Positions 1 through 12,416 of a stretch of DNA of 64,000 nt are shown here, in pieces. A program made the position numbers and the translations under genes. Where the stretch lies: positions 60,315,407-60,379,406 of the forward strand of contig NC_133773.1 of the NCBI RefSeq assembly GCF_003597395.2. Reading direction: 5' to 3'. Numbering within the stretch: position 1 is the first letter of the stretch; each line of letters begins with the position of its first letter. Source of the stretch: Chelonoidis abingdonii (lineage: Eukaryota > Chordata > Testudines > Testudinidae). The notes beneath the pieces are model-generated. The model searched no databases. It was given only the letters and a program-made list of their open reading frames with translations, and was not told the origin of the DNA.

Positions 1-2464
1 AATAGAGTGCCTTGCCATGAAACTTTGAGTTCAGCCTGCCAAGACTTCCCTGGAGATTGTGTCGTGACCGACCGAACCTGGCTCCTACCTACCTGTGATC
101 AACCTAGCTGGCCACTAGTTTGACCCAGACTCTGGACTGATAACTATAACATCGACTGGTGGAACAGTGTCTGTGTGATTAAATGCATATGATAATTGTT
201 TCTTCAATAAATGCGGAGCATTGCCTTTTCCCCTGAAGATTCCATGTGCTTCTTATAAGCATAACATACAAACTACATTTTATTTACGTGATCACTTCCG
301 TCCACTCTTCAAAGTGTTTATCTAATTGTTCTTTGAAAATGTCCATATTTGCCACTCCTGAAATCTAACTGGCAATGGCTGATCAGTCCTAAATGTTTCA
401 CAGTAAGTTCAAGCAAGTCTGAATTGTACACGTTTCTAACTAAATAAATATGCAGATTGTATTCATTTCAAGCAATAACACAACATGATTAAGTTTCACC
501 TTTCAAAAAAAAAAGAAATGGGGGAACATCTTTTCATATAATTCAGATAACCCCTTTTCATGGTTTGCCAGATAATGGCAACCACAAATTATTAGGGAGA
601 TCATCATTACTGTTCTTTCCAAAAGGGCTCATACAGCAGGAGAAGGTGGTTACAAGAAGAAGTTCCTGCTGTAGTATCATGCTGCACTTGAAGCCATGTC
701 ACAACTTAAATTACCCTTAGAAACGCAGCTCTGAGAAATTTTACGAAGTAAGGAAAACTAGGGGCGGAAAACAGAGGAAGGAAAGTCCCTCATCCGAAGC
801 AGCCCTGTGTGAGCTTTTCCCCCCTTCTCCTCCCTCTCTTCCTGGGCCATTAACAAAGTTATGGCAGGCTCACCACAGGCACGTTGGCATCCACTCTTTC
901 ATATCAAGATACTATTTTTATGCCTCTGACATCATGACTTCCCAGTGAACAGGTACAGCTATGGCACCTTTCTAGCTGTGAACACCAACTAAAAATATTT
1001 TTCAACGTGCAACCGGATCTCTTACTTTGGGATTTTTTTTTTTTACTGTCAGATGAGTCTTAGAGTAAGCCTCTATCATCTTGAGAAAACAATAAACCCA
1101 AATCTTCAGTCTGGGGCTCTCCAACATACCACAGCAGCACAATACTTAGCATGTTGAGTCTCCAGAAGAGAATGCTTCCAAGCTGAGAATGTCATCAGAA
1201 TGGTTTCTATTTTATTTTAATGTAACATCTAAAATAAAATATTAAAAAACAGAGTCAAAATACTTTCTTCCTCCTCCTTCTGAGAGATGGAGCTATAACG
1301 CTTAAGCTATCCAGTGCAAAACATATTCTTTATTTATTTATTTAAAGCTGTAAATTTGAGATGGAATTAAGTTGATTCACAGTGAAAGGTGTGATGTCAT
1401 ACTTTTGGGTGTGACAACATGTCCTATTGCCAGCAAACTACATTCTGCAATAACACAATGTGGCAACATAAAGGAGTATGACAGTTTTGTGACAAGTACT
1501 ACAAAATCTTTATTCAAACTGGACCTGCTAATAGATAAGAGCCCACACTACTGTTCAGAATATCTAGTTAGTTAAAAGTATTACTAAATACTTTATTTCT
1601 ACAAATCTGGTCACTAACATTTAGTGCACTGAAGACCCTTGCATGCCAGGATGCTGCAAAGACTTGCAAACCTTCACTTCAAAGTGTCAGCTTGATATAA
1701 AAATTCTATAATAAAGCAGCTTTCATTTTAAAAATTAATCTTGGAAATTATATGGAGAATATAACTATATAATTAGGATAAACTCCCCTTCTCCCAAACC
1801 AAAGAAGATGAATGCTGTATATGTAGATCACCAATTGCTATAAATACTCGCCAGATGTACCAAGACACAAAAAAATGAAACTTGAATCAAGTGAAAAAGA
1901 TTCACAAATATCCTTCTAGGGCTCCTTGATACCCATTGAATTAAGGCTATTCTGCTTGGCTTCCAATTCCCTTTGGTTATTTTCCTTGTTACAAAAGAAC
2001 ATCCTTCATTACATTTCATGCTTAGCTACATGAATAGAGCAAAGGGTGGTGCATACTTAAGATTGTGAATCATCAGAACTACTAAATTTAGTTTTCTGCC
2101 GAAAGAAAAACAAAATATCAAAATTACCAAAAGAAAGTCAAACAGGCTAGCTTTGCATCTTACTGCAGCCAAGATACTATTCATATTAACATTAAGGTTC
2201 GTATTTCAGCATGAACCGTAAAGTAAAACATTCACAGTTTATTACAGCTAAACTATGTCCTATAAATTGGTACTGAAGAAGAATTAAAACTGTGAGGAAG
2301 TCCACGTTTTACGCCTGAGGAAACATAACTGAACAGAAAAGGGCAACAAATTTTACAGCAGCTAGAAATACTAGATTTAATTACTGAAGGGAAATCATGC
2401 AGGGAAGTTAGCTGCCTAACATGATTTATAAGAAATGCAAAAATTGAATGTGAAATTCTCATTC
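1..2464. other. Intron (downstream side of the 12.3-kb exon), no gene seen
   Basis: AT-rich unique-looking sequence with only short ORFs. Bases 1-235 stand out: they are less AT-rich than what follows and end near an AATAAA at about 208, so they could be the tail of an LTR or another 3' end cut by the window edge. I cannot name a family. A short T run lies near 1029. No exon with splice sites and an open frame was recognised here. Confidence 0.5.
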
Positions 2465-3090
2465 AAAAGAAACATCGGGAAAACCGAGACCACTTTGCCA
2501 CGTAAACTCGGTGCGTGGAGGGCCACCTGCTTTCCAAGAGGACATGTTAAACCCCTTCCGAGCACGTCCTTTCCTCCCGGCCTAAGCATTGAGCAGCCAC
2601 GCCTTAAGGTGGAGTGCTGCTAGATTGGGGTGGAGGCGATGGTCCTGGGCCTGGGAGACCAGGGCCGGATGGGATGGTAACTGCCGTGGCGGGGCAACTG
2701 CCAGGCTCGTGAGGGTTCCATACCAATGCTGCCTGGGCCACACCAGGAAAATAAGGAGGACCTGGGCCCTGTCTGTCTTTATCTTTTCTAGGACCTTGCC
2801 AATCAGTGGGGACGGGGGGAAGGCATAGAGCAACTGGCCTGACTAGGATAGGGGGAAGGCATTGGAGATAGCGCTCCATCTCAGCCCCTCCACCCCCATC
2901 CCCCAGAGCAGAACCAGTACAGCAACGGTGCTATCAAATCATGAACAGGTCCATCTGGGGAGTTCCCCACTCTTGGAAAAGTCTGTGCACCACCTCTGGG
3001 TGAAGAGACCCCTCGTGATGAGAGGAGAAGTCACTGTTCAAGTGATTCGCCCTTGAGTTCCGGGTATCTGGTAGGTGGTAGGCCTGTAGG
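2465..3090 (-). pseudogene. DIRS copy A: linker and N-terminal stub of tyrosine recombinase
   Basis: Minus-strand frames contain FPPSPLIGKVLEKIKTDRAQ and, further on, LAALHLKAWLLNA. Both are typical of the DIRS segment between RNase H and recombinase. After a stop come VLLESRWPSTHRVYVAKWS-type residues (about 2560-2470), which resemble the N-terminal DNA-binding part of DIRS recombinases. Homology fades at about 2465. The catalytic Arg/His/Tyr region is absent, so this remnant has no recombinase activity. Confidence 0.7.
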
Positions 3091-3096
3091 CAAATG

Positions 3097-4440
3097 TCAT
3101 GGGCTATACAGAAGTCTCATAGCTTGAAGGTTTCCAGGCAGAGGATCAGGACCGCTCTGCCTGTTGATGTAAAACATCAAGGCCGTGTTGTCTGTGAGAA
3201 CTCTGACCACCTTTCCCTCCAAGTGCAAGCAGAAGGCTATGCACGCCAGCCGGACTGCCCTGAGCTCCTTGACGTTTATGCGGCAGGCCAGGTCCTGTGC
3301 CGACCACAGACCTTGGGTCTGAACGTCTCCCACATGGGCTCCCCACCCCAGGTCCAATGTGTCAGACATCAGTTCCATCGATGGGGGCCTGCCTCTGAAG
3401 GAGACTCCTCAGAGCATGTTCCTCAGGGAGAACCACCATCGAAGGGAGGCGATCACCAGTTCAGGCAGTGAGGACCGTGTCCATCCTGTCTCTGGCCTGG
3501 GAGAACCTCAAGGCCAACCAGAGCTGGAGGGGCCTCATCCTGAGTCTGGTATGATGAACCACATATGTGCACACTGACGTGACCCAAGAGCTGAAGAGAC
3601 GCTCTGGCTGTTGTCACTGGAAACCTTGTGACTATGTCGATGAGCCCTTTTAGGGTCTCAGACGTATCCTGTGGGAGGGCGACTCTGGAGTCCAGGACTG
3701 CCCTGATAAACTCTATGCATTGAACCAGGACTAATGTGGACTTGGTGTCATTTCCCAACAGGTCCAGAGTGGTGCACATGAACAGAAGAAGTGCTACATG
3801 ATCCCATACCTGCAACTGGGAGCTGCCCTTGACCAACCAGTCACCCAGATAGGGGAAAATCTGGACCCCACGGCGCCTGAAGTAGGCTGCCACCACTGAC
3901 ATACACTTTGTAAATACTCTGGAGGCAGTGGAGAGGCCAAACAGGAGGACCATAAATTGGTAGTGTTCCTGTCCAACCATGAAACAGAGGAAGCACCTGT
4001 GCCCCTTGAATATATGGATGTGGAAGTAGTGTCCTGCAGATCTAGGGCAGCGTACCAGTCCTCGGGATCGCATAAGAGAATGATGGAGGCCAGGGAGACC
4101 GCGGAATGTTAGCTTCACCATGTACTGGCTCAGGCCTCACAGGTCCAAGATATGCCTGAGCCCCAGTTTGGCCTTCGGGATAAGAAAATAGCGGGACTAA
4201 TACTCCTTGGATTTGAACGCCGCTGACGTCACTTCCACTGCTCCTGCGCCCAGGAGCTGCTCCACCTTCTCGAGCAGGGCCTCGTGACAGGGGTCCCACA
4301 AGGGAGACAGGGGCAGAGGGTGGTTGGGTAGGGTAGAGGTATACTGGAGGATGTAGCCCTGGCAGACAGTGCTGAGGACCCATCGGTATGAAGTCAGCCA
4401 CGACCACTTCGGAAGAAAAGCACACAACTGGTTGGAGAAG
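3097..4440 (-). pseudogene. DIRS copy A: reverse transcriptase-RNase H, decayed
   Basis: The longest frame in the window (3453-4121) is this reverse transcriptase. It contains YQFMVLLFGLSTASRVFTKC, the palm region before the active site, followed by FPYLGDWLV. DIRS enzymes normally have two adjacent aspartates in this loop. Here the first is glycine, so catalysis should be lost. A second frame (3097-3378) is RNase H: it carries VKELRAVRLACIAF and LTDNTALMFYINRQSG, with the TDN motif kept. Frames at 4042-4425 and 4197-4595 hold the N-terminal part in shifted frames. In DIRS elements this enzyme copies the element's RNA into circular DNA for recombinase-driven insertion. Confidence 0.85.
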
Positions 4441-4447
4441 GGAAGCT

Positions 4448-6772
4448 TTATTGAGGGTGGATCGCTGATGTGAACTGGTAGGTCGCCCCTGGATGTATCA
4501 TCAAAACTGCCATTTTCCTGCCTGTTTGCCCTTGGAGGACCCAGACTGGGGGCGCAGACCAGGACTGCCTCTGCGGGTGTTTCTTCCAGTCCCACAACTT
4601 TTTATAAGGGGGCTCATATTTAGAGTGGGTGGCCTGTGCAGGAGCCTGCTGCAGCTTAAACTTAGGTCTAGCAGGAGCTAGAACACAGAGGCCAAGAGTC
4701 TTAAGCATAGTGCGGGAGTCTTTCAGGCCATGCAGTTTTATGTCCATGTGTTCTGCAAACAGCGCCTCGCCGTCAAATGGGAGGTCCTGTAAGGAGGTTT
4801 GCGCCTCATTGGACAGCCCAGACAGCAGTAGCCATGACACTCTTCTCATGGACACTGTGGAGGCAATGGACTGTGCAGCTGCGTCTGCTGCATCCAATGC
4901 TGCCTGCAGAGTTGCGCTAGCAGCCACTGGGCCCTCCTCCACAAGCGCTTTGAACTCCTTTCTGTCATGCTCCTAGAGGGAGTCCTCAAACTTGGGCAGA
5001 GAGCCCCACAGATTGAACTCATACCAGCCCAAGAGAGCCTGATGTTCGCCCTCTGTAACTGGAAGCTCGAGGATGAACAAATTTTTCTGCCAAATGAATC
5101 CAGCCTCCTTGAATCTTTATTTTTCAGAGTGTGGCCTGGTTGGCCCTGCCGCTCCCCGTGGTTGACCAAGTTGACGAACTAGGAGTTAGGGGCAGGATGG
5201 GTGTATAGATATCCATACCCCTTGGTGGGCACAAAATACTTGCGTCTGCTCTCTTAGAGATGAGGGGCAATGAGGCCAGGGTTTGCCACAAGGCGTTTGA
5301 AATTTTTGCCACCCCTTCATGGAGTGGCCTGCCCGGTACCTAGGTGGACATGACGTTAAACAAGGAGTCTGAGGGCTCCTCCACCTCCTCTGCCTGAAGA
5401 TTGAGGTTTGACACCACCCTTTTCAGTAGTTCCTGGTGGGCTTTAGAGTCTTCCCTGAGGGACGAAGGGAGAAGGTGCCGCAATCGCCTCATCTGGTGAA
5501 GGGGAGGAGGCAGGTGGTGTAATTTGCGTGCCCACTGGCACCGGAGGATGCAACACCTGGTCGCTCTCTGGGCACGGTGCCGAAGATGCACATCCCACTG
5601 ACTCCTTCCTTGGAGGCTGGGAGAAGGAGGCCGACGGCTGTTCCGAGGCACTGGCCACTGAGCAAGCCCCCACCGAGGGAAAGCGTCGGGGGCCACGGTA
5701 CCCACTGGCACCACTGTGCCAGCCACGGGGCCCGGTGTCACTCCTGTGACACCGGAGGAGGCTGGCTGGCATGACCCATCAATGGACGACTACGAAGGCC
5801 GGGCTGACATACGACCTGCCGCTGTCCCTGGACAGGGAGGAGCGGCGGCGCCAGGAGCAGTGCCAACCATGAGACCGTTATCCCAATGTGGAGGAATGGT
5901 ACCGCCAGTAGCAGCTGCTCCACAATTGGCTCTGGTGGGCAGATTCACAACTGTGAGGCGCCGGCGATCGATGCCCAGGGCTGCAGGAGTGGTACCGCGG
6001 TTGAGTCCTGGAGCAAGATGACGAACAGGAACAGTGTTGACATTTATGTCATGACTGGCTATGATAGCCCCTCCGAGATGATGACCTTCATTGGTGTCTG
6101 CCTCAGTCCTATAGGTCTTCGCTCTTCGAGGTGGAGCAGTGCCTGGAGTTTCTGTCAGTCGGAATCCAGCCAGACAACGTGGTGGGAGTCAACAGCAACC
6201 TGCATGAACTACACAAAGGACAGTCGCTGAGCGGTGAACAGCGTCGGGAACATTCCCTCGATCGTGACTGGTACTGAGACGGGGGTGACTATAGAGATCC
6301 CAGCGGTGGCTTGCCCCTGGACCACGGGGCCAACATTGGCAGTGCTCCTGGTACCGGCATGGACATAATGTCCTGGGCTGCTTGCAGGGCATCCGGATAT
6401 CTGGGGAAGCCTGCTCCAAATGGGCCAGGCTACTCCACTCAACCTGAGTTGGAGGCCTAGAGGTCGATGGGGACCAAGGACTGCCGAACTTGGGTCTAGC
6501 CTCTCCCCATCTTGCTCTGGTGCTGCGGTAGCGAAGGCCTCTTCTTAGCTTCCGTGGCATGCCCCACGGACGAGAAGTGATGCTGACTGGTTGATGGCGC
6601 CGTGGGGTTGCCACTCACTGACACTGCCGACTCGGAGTGGTGCTCCAGAGTCAACACCGACTCCATCAGGATGGCTTGGAGCCTTAAACAACTTGCAAAT
6701 CTTGCAGTGATTGCTGAGATGGGTTTCATCCAAACAGCATAAACAGTCCATGTGCAGAACACTCATGGGCAT
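4448..6772 (-). pseudogene. DIRS copy A: gag-like ORF, decayed
   Basis: Several shifted minus-strand frames form one ancestral Gag-like protein. The likely start region (about 6.77 kb) carries a Cys/His cluster (CLCCLDETHLSNHCKIC), suggestive of metal binding. The middle (about 6.4-5.5 kb) is low-complexity and rich in Pro, Arg, Ser and Val. The C-terminal half is alpha-helical and Ala-rich (4448-4942) and includes MRRVSWLLLSGLSNEAQTS and DLPFDGEALFAEH, which I recognise from amniote DIRS Gag proteins. Gag packages the RNA. Frameshifts at about 4.95, 5.2-5.4 and 6.2-6.6 kb break it. Confidence 0.7.
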
Positions 6773-6839
6773 CGGTCACCTACAAGTGTCGCACGACTTA
6801 AAACCCAGGGCGCAGGGCATGTCCTGGCTCGGGCGCACT

Positions 6840-7117
6840 AACTAAACTAAACTACAGGTACCATACACTGAATGAACAAGAGTTCTGGGGAAGAACTGCA
6901 GCAAAGAAGTTCTGAACCACCTTCACTAGCAGCAAGAAGGAACTCAGGATGGGGGGAGCACGCAGTGCCCCTTATACCGCGCCATGGAGGTGCCACTCCA
7001 GGGGTCACTAGGGGCGCTCCCCTACAGATACTGCTAGGAGAAAAACTTCCGGCACCGGTGCATGTGGCGAGCACGCACATCTATTGTGGAATGCACATGA
7101 GCAATCATTCGAAGAAC
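6840..7117 (-). repeat. DIRS copy A terminal repeat
   Basis: Outer end of copy A: a moderately GC-rich block (about 6950-7080) ending in GCAATCATTCGAAGAAC. The same design, a GC-rich block followed by a motif ending GAAGAAC, closes copy C at 54290-54450. No matching inverted copy remains on the other side of copy A because that side is truncated. Confidence 0.7.
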
Positions 7118-7779
7118 TATGTATTCAGTGTTTGTTTTATTACTACTACTTCAAGCCCCAACCCCAACCCCAGCACCACTTTCAGCTGCAAAATGAGGAT
7201 GATGATAATGATATCACCACCTCACTGGTCATGTCTGAGTCTGTGTATCCCCATGCAGATCTACATAGCCATAGATGTATCATCTTCTCAGAGCAAAACA
7301 GAACATCGTTGGTGAAGGAGAAAGACCCAGAAAGACCACATGAAAATGAGCTAATCTTTGTTGACTTCCTACAGTCAATGAAAGTCTTATCCCACTCCAC
7401 CCCCCCTCATCTCCAGTGTCTTCCTTCTCCCTATGTCTCCTTCACAACTCCTATTTGTTTAGGAGCAGACCCAGACCTAAGAGAGGCCAGAACAGATTCT
7501 TATGTGGCCAAGAGGAAATGAACCCAGTCACCAAAGAGAGGAATGAGTGCTGGATTCTTTAGCTTCTCCTGATCTCGAGGGCAAAATTGTTCACATACCT
7601 CATTCTGTAACCTCTGTCACCACTCCTTTCTGCAATATTCACTTGCTGCTTCATAGGCAAAAAATTTCTTTCTGTGCTTGTAATGGAGAAAGGACCACAT
7701 ACTAGGATCTCAATCCCTCTACACATCTGGAACTTGACATCTACAGAGATGATGCATGCTCCATTACACTCCACCTCTG
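7118..7779. other. Intron, no gene seen
   Basis: Spacer between DIRS copy A and the next CR1. It has C-rich stretches (about 7156-7176 and 7395-7440) and a short open frame on both strands. Nothing is recognisable as a coding or RNA gene. Confidence 0.5.
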
Positions 7780-7876
7780 AATCATAGAATAATAGACTGG
7801 AAGGACTGGAAGAGACCTTGAGAAGTCATCTAGTCCAGTCCCCTGAACTCATGGCAGAACTAAGTATTATCTAGAC

Positions 7877-8175
7877 CAGGGGTAGGCAACCTATGGCACG
7901 TGTGCCAAAGGTGGCACGCGAGCTGATTTTCAGTGGCACTCACACTGCCCGGGTCCTGGCCACTGGCTCTACATTTTAATTTAATTTTAAATGAAGCTTC
8001 TTAAACATTTTAAAACCCTTATTTACTTTACATACAATAGTTTAGTTATATATTATAGATTTATAGAAAGAGACCTTCTGAAAACCTTAAAATGTATGAC
8101 TGATACACAAACCCTTAAATCAGAGTGAATAAATGAAGACGCGGCACACCACTTCTGAAAGGTTCCCAACCCCTG
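7877..8175. mobile_element. Non-autonomous hAT element nested in CR1, perfect 8-bp TSD
   Basis: The element starts CAGGGGTAGGCAAC and ends GGTTCCCAACCCCTG, imperfect terminal inverted repeats. It is flanked by identical octamers ATCTAGAC at 7869-7876 and 8176-8183. The 8-bp duplication and CA-GGG-type ends indicate hAT. At 299 bp it has no transposase. The copy interrupts CR1 sequence that continues correctly on both sides, so it inserted after the CR1. Confidence 0.9.
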
Positions 8176-8640
8176 ATCTAGACCACCCCTGATAGGTGTT
8201 TGTCTAACCTGCTCCTAAAAATTTTCAATGATGGAGATTCCATAACCTCTCTAGGCAATTATTTCTAGTGTTTAACCAACCAGACAGTTAGAAAAAAACT
8301 TCCTAAGGTTGAACCTAGACAGCCCTTGCTGCAATTTAAGCCTATTGCTTCTTGTCCTATCCTCAGAGGTTAACAACAACAAGTTTTCTCCCTCCTCCTT
8401 GTAACAACTTATGTACTTGAAAACCTATGTCCCCCTCAGACTTCTCTTCTCCAGACTAAATAAATCCAATGTTTTCAATTTTCCCTCGTAGGTCGTGTTT
8501 TCTAGACATTTAATCATTTTTGTTGATCTTCTCTGGACTTTCTCCAGTATGTCCATACCTTTCCTGAAATGTAGTGCCCAGAATTGGACACAATATTCCA
8601 GTCAAGGCCTAATCAGCACAGAGTAGAGTGGAAGAATTAT

Positions 8641-8743
8641 CGTGTATATTCGTTCATAAGATGAATTTTTCATTTTTACTTATCCATCTTGGGTGGGGGG
8701 GTGTTGGCTTATAAACAAACCGGCTTATGATCGAGTATATACC
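8641..8743. mobile_element. Short MITE-like insertion in CR1
   Basis: About 100 bp that do not belong to CR1. The ends are inverted repeats of about 19 bp: GTGTATATTCGTTCATAAG against the reverse complement of the other end, GTATATACTCGATCATAAG (15 of 19 match). The centre has a G run at 8691-8701. The CR1 text resumes with CTTCTCATGTC. The target duplication is unclear, so the superfamily is not assigned. Confidence 0.65.
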
Positions 8744-9495
8744 TTCTCATGTCTTTCTTACGACACTCCTGCTAATACATCCCAGAATGATGTTTGCTTT
8801 TTCTGCAACAGTGTTACAAGTTGACTCATATTTAGCTTGTGATCCACTATGACCCCCAGATCTGTTTCTGCAGTACTCCTTCCTAGGCAATTGTTTCCCA
8901 TTTTGTATGTGTGCAGCTGATTGTTCCTTCCTATTGGAGTTCTTTGCATTTGTCCTTGTTGAATTTCATCCTATTTATTTCAGACTATTTCTCCAGTTTG
9001 TCCAGATCATTTTGAATTTTAATCCTATCCTCCAAAGTACTTGCAACCCCTCCCAGCTTGGCATCATCCGCAAACTTTATAAGTGGACTCTCTATGCCAT
9101 TATCTAAATCATTGATGAAGATATTGAATAGAACCAGACCCAGAACTGATCCTTAAAGGATCCCACTTGATATGCGCTTGCAGCTTGACTGTGAACCACT
9201 GATCACTACTCTCTGGGAACAGTTTTCCAACCAGTTGTGCATCCACCTTATAGGAGCTCCACTTAGGTTGTATTTCCCTAGTTTGTTTATGAAAAGGTGA
9301 TGTGAGACAGTATCAAAAGCCTTACTAAAGTCAAAATACCCCACATCCACAAGGTTTGTTACCCTGTCAAATAAAGCTATTATGCTGGTTTGACACAGTT
9401 TGTTCTTGACAAATTCAAGCTGACTGTTCAACTTATTATCTTCTACGTGTTTTCAAATTGATTGCTTAATTATTTCTGCCATTATTGGACTCACA

Positions 9496-12307
9496 CAGCA
9501 AAACAATATCTCCTCTCATACTCTGGTGTCTGTGTTTTCCCCTCTGCTTCTGCTCCTTGCCGGGCATCTTCTCACTGTTGCCTCCAGTGACTATCTAATA
9601 CTATATACTTCACTTAATTATCAATATCCTCTCACAATCCCTCTCTTTCCTTCCTCAAGACACCAAACCCTCCAGGAATCAGACCACAAAGTTTTAAATG
9701 GTGGGAGTGATATTTTGGCTTCCACTGAAACTGTAAGCCTTCATTTTTTAAAATGAAACCTTCTATTTCTGAAAATAATTCCATACGAAAGCGCAAATCT
9801 GATGACCTTCAGAGCACATTTCAATGCCCATCTCTTTTTCCTGGCTTTAGAAAGTGTAGTGGAGGAACATAGCAGAAAGCCTTAAAAGCTGTTTTTGTGG
9901 TGGCCTATTGACGACTAAAAGTTACTGTAAGTTGTTTCAAAGCACGCTCAGAAGAACTAAGAACAAAAGTAGGAATGTTCCTTCTATTGTTTATCAATCT
10001 AAATAAAAAATTGACAGCAAATCCTTTCAAAGTTGTCAACATTTTGTGAATTCCTCTTCCTCATTATGATACATTGAGCATTCTTCCCCATTTAGGTCTG
10101 CCACTACATCTCAGTCCTGACCAGAAACACTTGCCCTATTCCAGTGCTAAGCATTTTCTGAACAAAGACTGCCAATCACACCAAATTCTGTGGCAGTTTT
10201 GTGATAAGTGACTATAGTGGAATCTCGCCAAACAATTTCACTTTTGATTAAAACCAGACTTGAGTCCATCTTTCTTCAAGTGAAATACTGTTGGACTAAC
10301 CTACTTTGCCACAACATTCCTTAGTCTTTCCATTTCTTGGAGTTTTTATTATACATATCTGGCCTGTTAAAGCAAGAGTACAGTGTACTACACAAATAAA
10401 AAGTCTAAAGATCAACCCATGACACAAATGTGACAAGCCATTCTGGGATTTCTGAACTTTGATGGGTGTTCTAAGAGGAGTACATTTGTGTGTGGCTACT
10501 TATTTCCCTTCCATAGAAAGCCTACAAAGCTGATTGAAGTTTGCCACAGAATTCGTTTACGTTTGATGTTAAATGTGACATTTAAGTGTTATGGAATCCC
10601 AAAAGTTATAACAGTTGTATTATTTTATGCATATACAGAAATGACCCTATACAGTTAGATTTTTCTAATACATGTTTCAGCAGCAGATGCACAGCAACAA
10701 AATTAACTCTGATAAACAAAACAAGACTGCTTTAATGTAATTCCTGGTTAAGTTCAAGATGATATGAGTTAAACCCCTTGAGCCGTCATACTGAGATAGC
10801 ACAGAATTAAAGCAACATCAACAAAGTGTCAGCCAACTGCTGTCCTAGAGAGATCAGGCATAAGCAATATACAAAGCTATACTAAAAATAAAGTTCTTGG
10901 TCAGCACACATTCCTGACAGAAACCATAAAAAAGGTTTTTTGTGACAGAAATAATATTAATGGTGATGTTGCCATTGAATAAGTGTATTCATTCATATCC
11001 CATATTTGCATGACAAGGCCCAATGCTTTTCACATAGCTTCCCCCACACCCTCACTCTTTTCTTACAGTTTGCAGCTGTAGAAAAAAAGTGAGCTGTTCT
11101 TCTAATCAATGACACCATGTCATGCATGGATCTTCTGCATAAATCCAGAGCATAAAATGTCAAGCAAGTCCTACTCCAATGATTATCAGTCACTGAACTA
11201 AAAAGATGCAGTTTTCATCTCCACAGGACTGTCGCCAAACCCTGGATTGCCTTGATGTAATAAATGAAACATGCCTACTATTTCACCACCACAGAAGAGT
11301 CCTATAGATATCTTACATCATCTTTGTTTGCAGGAAGAAGTATCTAGGTCCAGATGAAGTGCAGATACATTACTAAACAATGCACAGCTTGAATCCTGGG
11401 GCCAACACAGATGACCTTTAGACATAAGCACAGTCTAAAATAAATATGCTTTAATCTTTGGGAGTATTTTGTTCAAATAAAGATTTAAGAGACATACAGC
11501 TTAGAAATACATTAAACACAAGCATGCCTTCATACACTTATGTTTCATTTTAACAACCAAACCACAAGCAATATGGTATGCCAGAAGAAAGGCTAAGTTT
11601 CCTTTAAGTAAAACAAACTATATATGAGAAATCACTAGTTTGGGGTTTGTTTGGTTTTTTTGTTTGGTTGTTTTTCTTAAACAATGACACAAAATAACTC
11701 TGTTAATTATGTGTGTTTTTTTTAAGAAGTTGAGCTCCAAAACAGCAGATATGCTTAAATAGAAGTTATAAATAAGATCTGCATTTTTATTATAATTCTA
11801 TGAATATATATGTTCATATTTCATTTTAAAATTCTCCTGGAGTGACAAAAAGAGCAATACAACAAAACTGTATTGAGCCACACGAAAAAGTTAAATTGTT
11901 TTAAAACTGTCCCAGATGAGTTAAATAAGCAAACTATATAATTTGCTGATATAAGTTAACACAGGTAAGGAATTTTTAAATGTGAATTTTATCTTGATTT
12001 ATGACCCTTTATTAAAATAGCTTTGATGCTATAAAGCTTCATTAACACAAAACACTACAGTATTATTTACTTGATATAAGTGACTTAAGAACTGGTATGC
12101 TAGAAATTCTTTTTGCACACCTTCCTCCTCCCAAAAGCCAATATTATTTGTAGATTCTGCAAGATGCTGAGCACTCCTGCAGGCTTCTGAGCATTCTGTA
12201 CTTCCACTGAAGTCAGTGGGAGCTGAGGACACTTAATACCTCCCAAACATTTTGCAGGATTGAAGTGCCTTAGCATTTGCTCACACACAAGGTTTTTAAC
12301 TTCTTAC
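9496..12307. other. Intron, no gene seen
   Basis: AT-rich single-copy-looking sequence reaching to the donor side of the exon at 12308. It has T-rich runs (for example 11649-11690) and no recognisable element or exon. Confidence 0.5.
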
Positions 12308-12416
12308 CTCAAATTCAGCATGTCTGTGAATATCCTCTGCTCTCTGTCTACTCAGGATAAATTCTGCTTCATTCGCCACTCTCACTAAATGATCCTTCAT
12401 CGTTTGGCTCAGCAAT
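12308..12416 (-). CDS. NBEA: Neurobeachin-family exon (third, most 3', in window)
   Basis: Minus-strand exon of 109 nt. The acceptor ends TATGCCCACAG and the donor is TTTGAG followed by gtaagaag, a strong site. The first base completes an AGA Arg codon begun in the 32.7-kb exon (phase 2); 36 codons follow and the exon ends in phase 0. The peptide includes [18 protein letters not shown] and ends [11 protein letters not shown], which I recognise from vertebrate neurobeachin, just before or at the start of the DUF1088 segment that precedes PH-BEACH-WD40. NBEA is a large membrane-trafficking scaffold that binds PKA regulatory subunit and is brain-enriched. LRBA is a close paralogue and cannot be excluded from 78 residues. 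No in-frame stop is present, so it looks functional. Confidence 0.85.

Larger units (their letters stand above)
2465..7117 (-). mobile_element. DIRS-type tyrosine-recombinase retrotransposon, copy A (3'-truncated)
   Basis: Read on the minus strand, the order is terminal repeat (to 7117), gag (about 6.77-4.45 kb), reverse transcriptase/RNase H (about 4.44-3.10 kb), a linker, and the first residues of the tyrosine recombinase (to about 2.47 kb). This is the DIRS gene order. The plus-strand edge reads AGCAATCATTCGAAGAAC, matching the edge of copy C at 54450 (GCAATCACTTGAAGAAGAAC). The left side stops inside the recombinase, so the catalytic part and the second terminal repeat are missing and the copy cannot be autonomous. 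The frames carry stops and shifts. It has the same orientation as the host gene. Confidence 0.85.
7780..9495 (-). mobile_element. CR1 LINE, 5'-truncated, minus strand
   Basis: On the plus strand the block opens with ATCATAGAATAATAGACTGG, the complement of a CR1 3' end, and runs through the CR1 3' part into coding sequence. On the minus strand, 9431-9153 encodes a reverse transcriptase piece with YFDFSKAFDTVSHHLFINKL, diagnostic of CR1. The 5' truncation (about 9495) is usual for LINE copies. Two DNA elements sit inside it (7877-8175 and 8641-8743); removing them restores a continuous CR1 sequence. Frames are broken, so the copy is dead. Confidence 0.9.

Noticed and set aside
3453..4121. Longest ORF in the window (222 aa) as a host gene
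   Set aside because: It contains DIRS reverse-transcriptase motifs and sits in a DIRS gene order, so it is transposon sequence.
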